Shown here: piece by piece, positions 44,930 through 56,999 of the stretch
Layout: each line of letters starts with the position of its first letter
Position numbering within the stretch: position 1 is the stretch's first letter
Assembly: GCA_030144725.1 (NCBI GenBank)
Contig: JASKMD010000012.1
Location: forward strand, 8,968,928 to 9,032,927
DNA from: Haematococcus lacustris
Taxonomy: Eukaryota; Chlorophyta; Chlorophyceae; Chlamydomonadales; Haematococcaceae
Direction: 5' to 3'
DNA length: 64,000 nt
The notes under the pieces: generated by a model
What the model was told of the DNA's origin: nothing
Seen by the model: the letters and a program-made list of their open reading frames with translations, nothing else
The model's database searches: none
Position numbers and translations under genes: made by a program

Positions 44930-47900
44930 TCATTGTTTTTTCGGGGAGATGGTGAGACACTTGATGCCCAGGTACTTGCAGATCTGCACAAACAATGAAA
45001 GCATCTGAGAGTATGATCAATGCAAAGGTAGATTACTGTACTATCAAGTCTAATTTGCGAGGCCTGGACTCAGCGAAATGGATTTTGCTAAGTACTATTA
45101 TGTCAGCTAGAAAAGGTTAGTTCCGTTTTCATGCGTTATGCGGGACGCGGACCATTTTAGGAAAAGTGCATAGCTGGTTAAAACTGGCTACCATCCCGCG
45201 TGCCACCACGCCCCGCCCTTCGCTCCAAAACAAAGTGTTGCTCCAGAAGTGCGGCTTCGCTGCACAGAATGTAACCACAACGCACCAAGAACGGAACTAA
45301 ACTAGATAGTGGCATCGCCCGGGGCGATTTAGGCACCCCCAAAACACTCGGCCTCGGCGCTGGTGCTTCAAAGCTTGAGACCCAAGCCAGCAGCCTCGCG
45401 TTTTTAGGGCACCTAAAACTACCGGCGATTCCACTATCTACTACATAGTACGGTAATGATGGTGCAGTCCTGTTTGAGTAAGCAAGATTGCTGAGTTGTC
45501 AAATCTGGTCAGGGAGCCAAGCTCAGCACTAAGCACTGGACATGAACACTGTTGAGTCAAGCCTTGCCTGGTCAATGACGGAGGTGGCGTAGTGAGTGAA
45601 TGCCACCAAGGTGGTGGCCAGCAGCAGCCAATTCAGTGGCAGGGGGTCCACCAGCCGGAGCACCGCGTTGCCCGACCCGAGAGCCAACACGGCCAGGGCC
45701 CAAGAGAAGGGGACGAACGGCTCCTTGGCCTGCGGGAAGGGGCGGGCCCTGTGGCGTGGTTGCACTGACAGCAGGAGGGTGGGAGGAGGCTGGGAGGAGG
45801 CTGGAGGGGGGATGACTGCATTGATGCTGACGATGCACAACATTTGCATGAGGTTGCGCAGCGCTTCAGAACAGCCTCAAAAGGGTGCTTGCACTGCTAG
45901 TCACTCTAGGACAGCTAGCCTCTAGCTGCATTCACACCACCTCCGTGCCAAAACTAGCACCCTAATTGACAGCTTGTCTTAACCAGTGCCAACCATTGTG
46001 GATAGCTAGCCATTCATGTAACCGGTGCTAGCTTCAATGCAAGCAGCAGTGGCAAGGGCATTAGTGAGAGCCGCCGCTGCCATCCCAACAGCAAGGGACT
46101 GTCAACCGCCCCAACTATCCCACCTAAGCTGCTCAGACAAACCACCGAACCGCTGCTCGCCTTGCCACCACACCCTGCGTGCCGCCTGGAGGGTAGCCTG
46201 CCAGCTCACCATGTGCGCCACAATGAGCTGCAAGGCCACTGTGGCGTACACAAACCCAAAGGTTGCCTGAGGGAGGCGGATGACTCCGGCCTGCAGCCAG
46301 GTAGCCCAGGCCCCTCCCCCAAGCCCACCCAAGCCCCCGCCCGCGTTTGCATGAAGGGTGCGGACGCTGTCCATGAGGTCATGCACCGGGGAAGCCATCC
46401 ATGTGCTGCCAAGACCTGCAAGGTGGGCCCACCACTGCCTTACATGCTGCCCCTAGGACCAGACTGTGGCCCATGGAGGGGTTGGTTAGTTGGTTAATTG
46501 GTTGACCAGAAACCTGTGCCCATTTGTACGGCAGTACATGTACGGATGTAGCAATGAGGGAGGGGGTGGGTTCCATGAGGAGGAGGGAGTAAGTCACTGC
46601 AAGGTTGCATGCGTGCATTCATGCAACTCATGGGGGGGCACATGCGGACAAAACTGACCCTCCATGCGTGGTCCATGCACCTGCATGTGCCAGTCAACCT
46701 ACTTCCTACCTCCATGTAGACATTGCCAGCATGCTGCTCAGGGGTGCAGAAACCACCCCTGTGATGCAGCTCATCAGGGTTGGTGTGACATGGAGAGCAG
46801 GGTAGGGTAGAGAGGGTTGATGAGACATGGAGGGCAGGGTAGGGTAGAGAGGGTTGGTGAGACATGTTGCGTGCTTGCTTAGCCCATGCACTGGCTCTAG
46901 TTCATGCTGGCTCTACTTCACACCCCTCAGGCCACTGGACATGGTGCGCATGTGTCAGGCTGCCCCCAGGCTCAGCTGCTTACCGGTGAGCAGGGCCAGG
47001 TAGGCGAGGTGCATGGCTGCTGCCCCATAGCCCAGCTGCTTGTGGCCTTGCTCCTGTGGTGGGGTCAAGGGGGGCCAAGGGTTTGCAAGAGACTGGACTG
47101 AGCAACAGTGCTCATGAGCATGGCCATGATTCCTTTAGCTCCCTGCCCCAGCCACCCCAACCACCCACACTGCGCCCAATGCCCCTGCTGCCCCTGCTGC
47201 CCTTGCTGCCACTGCCACCCCCTGCCTCTGTTGCTTCTGCTGCCACCGCCACCCTCGCCGTCCCTGCTGCCCCCAGCTGCCCCTGCTCCTGCTGCCCCGG
47301 TCATGCAGGTGGTCACCTGCTTTGAGAGTGAGGATGTGGGGAACTGAGCCACCCGCTGCAACTGGCCCAGGCAGCTGATGCCAGCCATGACAGCCACCAC
47401 CACAAAGAACACGTCACGCACACCTGAACAAGTGCAGGTCAGAAGGTGTAGGACAAACACAAGGCTGGCAGGGCCAAGGCAGCAGAGGTAGGCATAGAGT
47501 AGGGTAGCGGGGCAGGGCCAGGCAAGGATGTGGTTGGCAGTTTCGCCTAAGCAGGATACACTCTTGATATAGAATATATAGTAAGGATAAGCACTTGTGA
47601 TACAGCACGGCAGCCAGTGGAGGAGAGCTGGGGGGCAAGGGGAGCAGAGCCAGGGCAGGGCCGGGGGCCAGGGTTCTGTTTCAAGAAATGGGTCAGGGTC
47701 AGGGTCAGGGTCAGGTTTGAGTTGGGTCAGGGTCAGGGTCAGGGTCAGGGTCAGGGTCAGGGTCAGGGTCAGGGTCAGGGTCAGGGTCAGGTTCAGGGTC
47801 AGGGTCAGGGTCAGGGTCAGGGTCAGGGTCAGGGTCAGGGTCAGGTGCAGGTGGAAGCGCAGCGTCAGTTGGGCATGTTAGCACTGTGGCAATGATGGCA

Positions 47901-50900
47901 GTAGGGACCCTGAGTCAGCCAGTCAGTCAGTCAGTCATTCTTGAGGCTCTTTCCCATGCTACCACCACCCACTCCATGTGCTGGCTGTCCTCTGCCACAT
48001 ATCCATACTGTGGTGACCTATGCTCCAGTATTATTTATTCGTTTCGCCCTAGTGCATGGTCAAGGTGAATTATATTCGTGAATTAAGGTGAGGTTCAGCG
48101 AAACTGTTGCTAAAATGCGCAAAATCGCAGGTCAGGCAGCTCTCAAAGCGACCATTTCATAGCGCAAAACGACCTCTAAAACATGGCGTTCAACAGTGAA
48201 TGCTATATACAGCGTGAAAAAAACAAACTGATGTGCTCTCTACCCGCACACAAGCCCTAAGCTTCCTGAGTGCAGGCCCCATACGCTGCCAGCAGGAGGG
48301 TGTCGTGTGCTGCTACACAGTGAGTGCCATGCAATGCTGCACAAGAACGATGAGTGTATACAGCAAGGGTATCATGCATTCAGGGATCTGGCGCTGCCGG
48401 GGTCACCTCACATTGTAGGCCAGCCAGGGCGCTTGGCATGGTGAAGGGCAGGGGGGTGGACCAGATGGACGGGCCATATGCGGCACTGATGAAGTTGATG
48501 ACCACCAGCGCTGCAGCAGGGGCAGCAGCAGGAGCAGCAGCAAGTAAGCAAGGAGGGCAGCGGATCAAGCCGTCAGGCAGAAACCGCCCCGCCCCGCCCC
48601 GCCCCGCCCCGCCCCGCCCCGCCCCGCCCCGCCCCGCCCCGCCCCGCCCCGCCCCGCCCCGCCCCGCCCCGCCCCGCCCCGCCCCGCCCCGCCCCGCCCC
48701 GCCCCGCCCCGCCCCGCCCCGCCCCGCCCCGCCCCGCCCCGCCCCGCCCCGCCCCGCCCCGCCCCGCCCCGCCCCGCCCCGCCCCGCCCCGCCCCGCCCC
48801 GCCCCGCCCCGCCCCGCCCCGCCCCGCCCCGCCCCGCCCCGCCCCGCCCCGCCCCGCCCCGCCCCGCCCCGCCCCGCCCCGCCCCGCCCCGCCCCGCCCC
48901 GCCCCGCCCCGCCCCGCCCCGCCCCGCCCCGCCCCGCCCCGCCCCGCCCCGCCCCGCCCCGCCCCGCCCCGCCCCGCCCCGCCCCGCCCCGCCCCGCCCC
49001 GCCCCGCCCCGCCCCGCCCCGCCCCGCCCCGCCCCGCCCCGCCCCGCCCCGCCCCGCCCCGCCCCGCCCCGCCCCGCCCCGCCCCGCCCCGCCCCGCCCC
49101 GCCCCGCCCCGCCCCGCCCCGCCCCGCCCCGCCCCGCCCCGCCCCGCCCCGCCCCGCCCCGCCCCGCCCCGCCCCGCCCCGCCCCGCCCCGCCCCGCCCC
49201 GCCCCGCCCCGCCCCGCCCCGCCCCGCCCCGCCCCGCCCCGCCCCGCCCCGCCCCGCCCCGCCCCGCCCCGCCCCGCCCCGCCCCGCCCCGCCCCGCCCC
49301 GCCCCGCCCCGCCCCGCCCCGCCCCGCCCCGCCCCGCCCCGCCCCGCCCCGCCCCGCCCCGCCCCGCCCCGCCCCGCCCCGCCCCGCCCCGCCCCGCCCC
49401 GCCCCGCCCCGCCCCGCCCCGCCCCGCCCCGCCCCGCCCCGCCCCGCCCCGCCCCGCCCCGCCCCGCCCCGCCCCGCCCCGCCCCGCCCCGCCCCGCCCC
49501 GCCCCGCCCCGCCCCGCCCCGCCCCGCCCCGCCCCGCCCCGCCCCGCCCCGCCCCGCCCCGCCCCGCCCCGCCCCGCCCCGCCCCGCCCCGCCCCGCCCC
49601 GCCCCGCCCCGCCCCGCCCCGCCCCGCCCCGCCCCGCCCCGCCCCGCCCCGCCCCGCCCCGCCCCGCCCCGCCCCGCCCCGCCCCGCCCCGCCCCGCCCC
49701 GCCCCGCCCCGCCCCGCCCCGCCCCGCCCCGCCCCGCCCCGCCCCGCCCCGCCCCGCCCCGCCCCGCCCCGCCCCGCCCCGCCCCGCCCCGCCCCGCCCC
49801 GCCCCGCCCCGCCCCGCCCCGCCCCGCCCCGCCCCGCCCCGCCCCGCCCCGCCCCGCCCCGCCCCGCCCCGCCCCGCCCCGCCCCGCCCCGCCCCGCCCC
49901 GCCCCGCCCCGCCCCGCCCCGCCCCGCCCCGCCCCGCCCCGCCCCGCCCCGCCCCGCCCCGCCCCGCCCCGCCCCGCCCCGCCCCGCCCCGCCCCGCCCC
50001 GCCCCGCCCCGCCCCGCCCCGCCCCGCCCCGCCCCGCCCCGCCCCGCCCCGCCCCGCCCCGCCCCGCCCCGCCCCGCCCCGCCCCGCCCCGCCCCGCCCC
50101 GCCCCGCCCCGCCCCGCCCCGCCCCGCCCCGCCCCGCCCCGCCCCGCCCCGCCCCCGCCCCGCCCCGCCCCGCCCCGCCCCGCCCCGCCCCGCCCCGCCC
50201 CGCCCCGCCCCGCCCCGCCCCGCCCGCCCCGCCCCGCCCCGCCCCGCCCCGCCCCGCCCCGCCCCGCCCCGCCCCGCCCCGCCCCGCCCCGCCCCGCCCC
50301 GCCCCGCCCCGCCCCGCCCCGCCCCGCCCCGCCCGCCCCGCCCCGCCCCGCCCCGCCCCGCCCCGCCCCGCCCCGCCCCGCCCCGCCCCGCCCCGCCCCG
50401 CCCCGCCCCGCCCCCGCCCCGCCCCGCCCCGCCCCGCCCCGCCCCGCCCCGCCCCGCCCCGCCCCGCCCCGCCCCGCCCCGCCCCGCCCCGCCCCGCCCC
50501 GCCCCGCCCCGCCCCGCCCCGCCCCGCCCCGCCCCGCCCCGCCCCGCCCCGCCCCGCCCCGCCCCGCCCCGCCCCGCCCCGCCCCGCCCCGCCCCGCCCC
50601 GCCCCGCCCCGCCCCGCCCCGCCCCGCCCCGCCCCGCCCCGCCCCGCCCCGCCCCGCCCCGCCCCGCCCCGCCCCGCCCCGCCCCGCCCCGCCCCGCCCC
50701 GCCCCGCCCCGCCCCGCCCCGCCCCGCCCCGCCCCGCCCCGCCCCGCCCCGCCCCGCCCCGCCCCGCCCCGCCCCGCCCCGCCCCGCCCCGCCCCGCCCC
50801 GCCCCGCCCCGCCCCGCCCCGCCCCGCCCCGCCCCGCCCCGCCCCGCCCCGCCAGGTGGAGATGGAGGTAGAGATGCTTGAGATGGAGGTAGAGATGCTT

Positions 50901-53900
50901 GAGGTAGAGATGCTTGAGGTAGAGATGCTTGAGGTAGAGATGCTTGAGATGCTTGAGATGCTTGAGATGCTTGAGATGCTTGAGATGCTTGAGATGCTTG
51001 AGATGCTTGAGATGCTTGAGATGCTTGAGATGCTTGAGATGCTTGAGGTAGAGATGCTTGAGGTAGAGATGCTTGAGATGGAGGTAGAGATGGAGGTAGA
51101 CATTGCTCAGGACATTGCTCATTGCTCATTGCAATTGCTCAGGACATCGCCTGCTGCAATTGCTCAGGACATGAACTGCTCAGGTACAGCTCTCCCCCTG
51201 GCGCCCCAGTCTCACCAGAACCCCCTGTCTTGTGACAGTCTAGAGTAGACACTGCGTAGGAGGTAAGGTGGAGATGGAGGTAGAGGTCAACCCCAAGCCC
51301 CCAGGCTCACCATAGTTTCCCTCTAGCACCCCAAACCAGCCATTGCCATACAGCATGATGCCGGTGTGATACTCCTCCCAGTGCGCTAGCAGCCAGGGGA
51401 TCATGACCTGCACAGGGGCCACCAGCACCACCCCTGTGCATGCCTGCCTGGTGGAACCAGTCCTGGGTCATGGCTGACGTGGTACAGGTGCAGGAGGGTG
51501 AGGGGCAAGAGGGATGCTGAGGGGATGAACGGGGGAGAGGGGAGCAAGGGGAGGGGAAGAAGAAGGGAAGGGGAGGAGGTAGAGTTGGAGGAGGGCCCCT
51601 GTCCCTGCCCCTGCCCCTGCCCCTGCCCCTGCCCCTGCCCCTGCCCCTGCCCCTGCCCCTGCCCCTGCCCCTGCCCCTGCCCCTGCCCCTGCCCCCTGCC
51701 CCTGCCCCCTGCCCCTGCCCCCTGCCCCTGCCCCTGCCCCTGCCCCTGCCCCTGCCCCTGCCCCTGCCCCTGCCCCTGCCCCTGCCCCTGCCCCTGCCCC
51801 CGCCCCTGCCCCTGCCCCTGCCCCTGCCCCTGCCCCTGCCCCTGCCCCTGCCCCTGCCCCTGCCCCTGCCCCACTCACTGCCATCTCCATGACCACAGCG
51901 CCCCAGCCCCAGCCCATGTTCAGCGCACACCTCACCGTGGCCTGCAACACACAACCATCAACAGCACAACCACCACGGTCACCAGCATAATCACTCTAAC
52001 CACCATAACAGCATAACAGCAGAGTATAATTCCACAATTGGCTAACTTTCAGCAGGGGTGGTGATGCAATTGCCGTCTTGATTGGCCTGATAGCCGATAG
52101 CTTGGTCCTCATCACATTGAATTGAACACAGACCCCAGCGTCACATCACTAGCTGGGTGTGACCACAAGCAGGCACCTACAGCACAGCTTCTCCCTCTCA
52201 TTGCCTTGTAGTTTTTGCCCCAGCCGTTGCTGCTGCAACCTCAATTCAGCACAGGCTGGCCACGTTTGCCTCCTACCTAACTAACATCTCTGACACGCTG
52301 GGCTGCTCTTACATCAATTCCTGCGGGAAGCTGCCAAGGAGCAGCAGCAATAGCAACAGCAGTAGCGGCAGCAACCCAAGCAGCAGCAGAACGACAACAC
52401 CACACAAGACAGACATAACGGCTGCGGTAGGCTGGGACTGACGAAAACAGCCGCACCCTCCACCCCTTGACCCCAGCAGCCTTTTCGCGGCACTAGCCTG
52501 CTTGGAGGAGGAGCCTTGATGGGCACATGCAGCCATGCAAGCGCATGGGCACCCACCATGAGCAATGGGAGGCTCAGGGCGTCGCAGCCGTGGTCAAACA
52601 GCTGCCCCAGGGGTGAGCTGCTGCGGGTGCGCCGGGCCTGCTTGCCATCCATGCAGTCCAGGTTGACCTGCCAGTACAATGCATGCAAGCCACATGGGGT
52701 GCTGGCACGCTGCTGATGAGTGTTATGCCAGGTCCGTCTGCTGCCAACTGCTGAGGTGCAAGGAACAGGAGGAGGGCTGAGGTGCTGTCACATACACTCC
52801 CACTCACATACAACACCACTGCCACGCCCGACCATACATACACCCAACGAGGAGAGTCCCCTGGGCAGGTGGAGCACAGGGAAGTATTAGGGCGGAGCAG
52901 GGCGGGGCGGGTGGCAATGTGACGGGTGGTTAAGGCTAGGGAGTTAGGCAAAATGGTTAGGGTTAGGCAACGTGGTTAGGTTTAAGGAGGGTCTGAAGCA
53001 GCACCGGAGCTGGGTGTGAGGCACCCGGCATCAATCTGAACATCCACGCTACAACGGGTTGGGTGGCAACTAGACTGGTGGGGCGGCTATGTGGTGATGG
53101 AGGTGGCTGTTGTGGGCGGATGCTGCAGCAGCAGCTGCACCAGTAGCGGCGCCTGCCACTTTCTTCAGGTGCTGCAGCAGTCGCTGTTGGCCCTGGCTGG
53201 CGTGGGCGTGTGAGCATGGCGGTGGGGCACCTGTGAAGAGGGGCTGGTGCAGCATGGTGACCAAGTAGGCGGCCACCACACACAGCGTGCCCATCAGGGT
53301 GATGAGGTTGGGCGCCAACCACATGGGCATGAGCCCCACCAGGCCTACACAGCAGCAGGAGCAGCAGCAGCAGTCCAGCCTCTCCTGGCTGTGACTGAGA
53401 CTGGGCCAGCCGGGCCTGCAGCCGCCCAGCCACTGCTCCCTCTACACATCCCGGCTAAGCCTGATTTCCTCGCGGACTAGGCCCCTCCCTCAGGGCTGTC
53501 GTTATACCACAAGTGTTGCCTTGCAGCTGACGCTCGCTGACTGGCTGGCTGGGAAGGCTCCAGGCCAGGTCTCCAGTGAAATTCACAACCTTGCCTGGCC
53601 AACCAACTCTAGGGCTGACGCTGGGCCCACCGACAGGCTCAGGCCCACTGTCGATTCAGCTGCCTACCAGCGATAGTGGTTATGACAACATGGCATACAT
53701 AGGAAAGTGGATGATATGCATTGGCTATGCCATGGGGCTGTGTGCGTGCACTGCCTCACGACCTGGACTTGGACCTGGACCTGGACCAGCGTCACCATTA
53801 CTGACCATCCCACACAGGATTGTGGAGGCGATCCAACAAAGAGTATCCTCCTGCGGGTCAAGCACCAAGGCTGTCGACGCACGCTTGCATCACAAAAATA

Positions 53901-54061
53901 AAAATGGGGTCTGAATCATCGGCGGCGTCATGTGTCATGGTCCACTGCACACTCCCACCTGATTTGTATTGATACGCCGCGAGCCCACGCAGAGCTCGCG
54001 GGCTGAGATACTGGCCGCTGCTGGGGGAGGTTTCGCTAGACATCACTAGCTGCTTACTCAC
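44930..54061 (-). CDS. EPT1: Ethanolaminephosphotransferase, copy 2 (paralogue)
   Basis: Same reaction as the gene at 172-5530. Thirteen minus-strand exons: 54061-53959, 53850-53806, 53344-53231, 52860-52808, 52667-52557, 51941-51879, 51407-51311, 48510-48412, 47423-47317, 47053-46984, 46415-46210, 45729-45568, 44983-44930. The total closes in frame at 427 residues. The CDP-alcohol phosphotransferase signature is complete (D112, G113, A116, R117, G126, D130, D134), with WLAPNLITL before it and WEEYHTG after it. The C-terminus, [17 protein letters not shown], parallels [10 protein letters not shown] of copy 1. All introns are GT-AG except the last, which must use a GC donor (CAG|GCAAGG at 45567). 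Exons 2 and 3 have the same lengths as in copy 1, but copy 1 has fused several downstream exons. A second in-frame ATG lies six codons downstream. Confidence 0.9.
45303..45440. mobile_element. Small inverted-repeat element (MITE-like)
   Basis: TAGATAGTGG at 45303-45312 is matched by its complement at 45431-45440. The similarity extends inward imperfectly for about 40 bases on each side. It sits in the last intron of phosphotransferase copy 2 and has no coding capacity. Confidence 0.65.
47691..47854 (-). repeat. (CCCTGA)n microsatellite in a phosphotransferase-2 intron
   Basis: About 27 units reading TCAGGG on the plus strand, hence CCCTGA in the sense of the minus-strand gene, in the intron between 48412 and 47423 and nearer its acceptor. 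Confidence 0.95.
48100..48230. mobile_element. Degenerate solo end of a hAT element
   Basis: The reverse complement, starting CAGTTTGTTTTTTT and continuing through CGCTGTATATAGC to GCGCTATGAAATGG, aligns imperfectly with the right terminus of the hAT copy at 39286-40941. It lies in a phosphotransferase-2 intron; no second end was found. Confidence 0.5.
48584..50853. repeat. Giant (CCCCG)n pentanucleotide array, 2.27 kb, in an intron
   Basis: About 454 pentamer units, GGGGC in sense of the minus-strand gene, between donor 51310 and acceptor 48511 of phosphotransferase copy 2. The first ~1.56 kb (from 48587) is perfect; four single-base length errors cluster at about 50153, 50223, 50332 and 50412. 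The long Gly-Arg-Gly-Gly-Ala frames are not genes. Confidence 0.95.
50856..51100. repeat. 9-bp (GAGATGCTT)n minisatellite next to the pentamer array
   Basis: Tandem GAGATGCTT units with GAGGTAGAGATG variants adjoin the CCCCG array in the same intron. Confidence 0.9.
51601..51871. repeat. (CCCTGC)n microsatellite; GGGGCA in gene sense, beside a donor
   Basis: About 45 units with a few length and base variants. In the sense of phosphotransferase copy 2 this is GGGGCA starting a few bases after the donor at 51878, the same motif and donor-proximal placement as 715-763 in copy 1. Confidence 0.95.
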
Positions 54062-54150
54062 TCGTTGTCAGTAGCACGCACAAAGGCGCAGTGAGATAAC
54101 CTTCCCCGGCGTCCTGTGCAGCAACTTCAAATTTCAAATTAGATTCTGTG

Positions 54151-54504
54151 CAAAACCCATGTTCCCTGAGCAACCCAACATCTTTAGCCAATTACACGAC
54201 CTAACGCCAGGCACCGGTGGCACATAGATCACTGGGCAACTCACTAAAACTTTACAGGGCAGAAGGGGCTTGCAGCATCGTTGTAGGGACCAGCATCCCA
54301 GTTTGCCTATAATACATGTGCAGATCCCATGTGAATTGAGCAACCCAACATTTCTTACGAACGACACGACCTAACGCCAGGCAAGCAAAACTTATCAAAC
54401 CTGGAACAACATGTTTGGCTGTGGGTAATCTCCAAACAAATTCAAGCATCCTCGGTTGCACCCTTGGTGACTGCCAACCCCACACCGACGACCTAACGTC
54501 AGGC
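54151..54504 (-). promoter_or_regulatory. Three spaced copies of a 17-bp element upstream of phosphotransferase copy 2
   Basis: ACGACCTAACGYCAGGC occurs at 54196-54212, 54366-54382 and 54488-54504. Read toward the gene it is GCCTGRCGTTAGGTCGT. The first two copies sit in a 63-bp repeat (54151-54213, 54321-54383) with GAGCAACCCAACAT. They lie 135-443 bp before the ATG at 54061. A regulatory role is inferred from position and selective conservation; a dispersed repeat is the alternative. Confidence 0.45.
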
Positions 54505-54979
54505 CCAAGGTGTGCGTAGGCGACCGCGCCTTGTCACCGATGCATTAAGCATAAGTTGTAACGTCCATCCATCTCCTTCCATCATCCATCTATCCATCCC
54601 TTCCGCCCCTGCCTAAGCTTTGCTTCCGCCTCAGCGTCGCTGCTGCTTTATAGATGCTGCATATCCGTAACCGGTGTTGTAGCCACTCCTGCGAGACAAG
54701 GACAGGTTGAGCTGCTGAACGTGGTGGTAGTGATGTTGTTGATAATGTAAATGCCACATGTGCTAGTACTTGACACCATGGCGGAAACAGCCTGTAACAC
54801 GACTGCTTGTGTGATCGACCTGCTGCTAATGCAGTCACTAGGCTTGTTACTACAACAGCATCAATGTTTGCATGGCAACACTGCTATATGATGTGCAATT
54901 ACTACTCTTTACAACATGGTGCTTCTTCTTCTTGCGGTCTATGTAGCAAAATGACCAACTGCAAATCAAGTTCACACGC

Positions 54980-56987
54980 TCACCCAATCTCCTCGCGTGC
55001 AAGCGCCCCCATGAGAACCCGCTTCTCCCGCTCTCGCTCGGCCCGTTCTCGCTGTGGGTCATGCAGGGGGCCAGGGCAGGGATGGCGCCCTCGTCGCGTG
55101 AAGCCATGCAAGCCATGCAAGGCACATGGGCTGCATGCCATCCTGCCACCAGATTACTGACAGTGACACCAGGCTGTAACACAACACCATCCCACTACTG
55201 CAGAACCCCCAATTCATACATGCATGTATTGTTATGATCAGCACATGCTTCATGAGCATGCAAGGTGTGCAAGGCACTGCATGGCTCATGCTCACTGACA
55301 CCATGGTACCATGGCAAGGGCAACTCAGGCCGCAACAGGGACTATGCGGCAGAGGGTGGGCAGGCGGTCTGAGGTTGCTCGCTGGAGTGCCATGCCCTAG
55401 TCGTTTTGATTTTGAAAAGCTCGCCAGGGGCAATGCATTGCCGCGGCTCACCTCTACGCGCTGGGCGCGCATCTCTGCCAATGTCGTGTTGCCTATGGCA
55501 GGCTGACTGCCGTGAGGCTTGCTAGACTTGTGTCGAGACGTCTTCTTGTGTCGATCCGACTTGGACTTGTGCTTGGCCAGACCAGGGTCGCTTCGCCGGC
55601 GTTTGCGTGACTTTCGCGACTTGCGATGTCGATGACTGCTGCTGCTGCTACTGCTGCTACTACTGCTGCTGCAACTGCTGCTACTACTACTGCTGCTGCT
55701 GCTGACATGGCGGTGTTTGCGTTTGCGGGGCTCGCTGTCAATTTGATGCAATGTGGGAAGTGTCGCCTGCCCTGGTCCCTGGGCTCCCAGCTGCACTGCT
55801 GCGGGCTGGGCTGCGCTGGCTGCGAGAAGGGCTGTCTGCTTAGACTGAGCAGTGAACAGAGGGTCAGGCTCAGTGGTGTGGGGTGCAGCAGACTTCTTAG
55901 CATACCAGGGCTGCGGCAGCAGGGCCACATGCAACAACAAACATTTACAGTTCCCATATGTTCACAAACACTGGCTGCCAGCTTGCATGCGACTTGGGGC
56001 GAGCTGGCTACCTGTCTGCACGCCATACTGTACCCCAGCCAGCCATCTTCACCAGGACAGGCTACCTAGCCGCCCTGTGCTTACCTGGCTGCTCTTCATG
56101 TTGTATCCCAGTTGGAAACGCTCATCAAACTTGGGATCAGTGGTGAAGAACTCCTGCTTGCCACGCTTGCGCACCTCATCCTTTTGGGCAGCCTGCAAGA
56201 TTCCCAGCCCACTGGCTTTGAGCTTGCGAACTCATACACTCGCAATGGACAGCCTAAGCAATGACTTGGCACAAAAGCCTAAGCCTAGCTGCACCCTAAG
56301 CCTAAGCCTAAGCCTAAGCCTAGCTACACCCTCGGCCTGGCACCGAACCTTATTGCAAACCAAGGCTGCAGACACAGCCCCTCTCCCAGCCCCTGCATGA
56401 GCTGCAGCTCAGCCACTGGCATAGCCCTTCATGTTACTTCAGCTGAGCCATAGCTTTTGATGGCAGTTTTGACTGCATGTTGACTGCAGCTGCATCAAAG
56501 TCTTAGCCACAGCCTGGTTTAACCATGCCATTCACACACATCTGCTCCATCCTGATCATATCCTCACCTCACCTCCACCTCAGGGTGTTGAGCCTTAGCC
56601 TGTGCCTCCTCCTCGTGCCAGAAGTTGATGTGCTGGATTGGAGCGGGCACAGCAAGCGTCTGCACAGCTGAGCTGCTTCCATCTTCTCTGATAAAGGGCT
56701 GCTCAGCTGCAGCGTCGTCTTCCCCCCTTGCTCTTTTGAGCAGCAGCTGATGGCGGTACTCTCGCTCGTTTTGAGCAGCTCGCTCCTGTTCTGCATCTTC
56801 CTTTTCCTTGGCCTTGGCCTCGTCCTGGGCTACTTTCAGCCGGTTGTCACGGTTATACACTGCGCACGTACAATTGGCGGGCCACGAGTGTGAGTGCTTG
56901 TCGGGTTGTACCGACACGAGTCTCGCCCTCGGTCTTACCATTCCAGCGTTTCTGGGGCAGGATGTTGAGCCCGCCATGGCCTCCCAT
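54980..56987 (-). CDS. LENG1: LENG1-like protein with CIR-type N-terminal domain
   Basis: Five minus-strand exons (56987-56939, 56859-56573, 56192-56085, 55910-55452, 55051-54980) in matching phase give 324 residues. The N-terminus NILPQKRWNVYNRDN leads into a charged helix (VAQDEAKAKEKEDAEQER), the pattern of the CIR/Cwf-type N-terminal domain of leukocyte receptor cluster member 1 proteins, which co-purify with spliceosomes. A conserved PWY follows at the start of exon 4. Then come a poly-Ser run and an RS/KR-rich stretch (HRHRKSRKSRKRRRS), and the end carries the family-like NTTLAEMRAQRVE plus RERAEREREKRVL. The ATG at 56987 gives the standard N-terminus. Nuclear, pre-mRNA-associated role inferred from the family. 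Confidence 0.8.
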
Positions 56988-56999
56988 GGCCACAGCAAG

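Noticed and set aside
48354..51248. Open frames of 850-960 residues of Pro-Ala-Pro-Arg and Gly-Ala-Gly-Arg repeats
   Set aside because: Produced by the CCCCG pentamer; the region is an intron of the minus-strand phosphotransferase gene.
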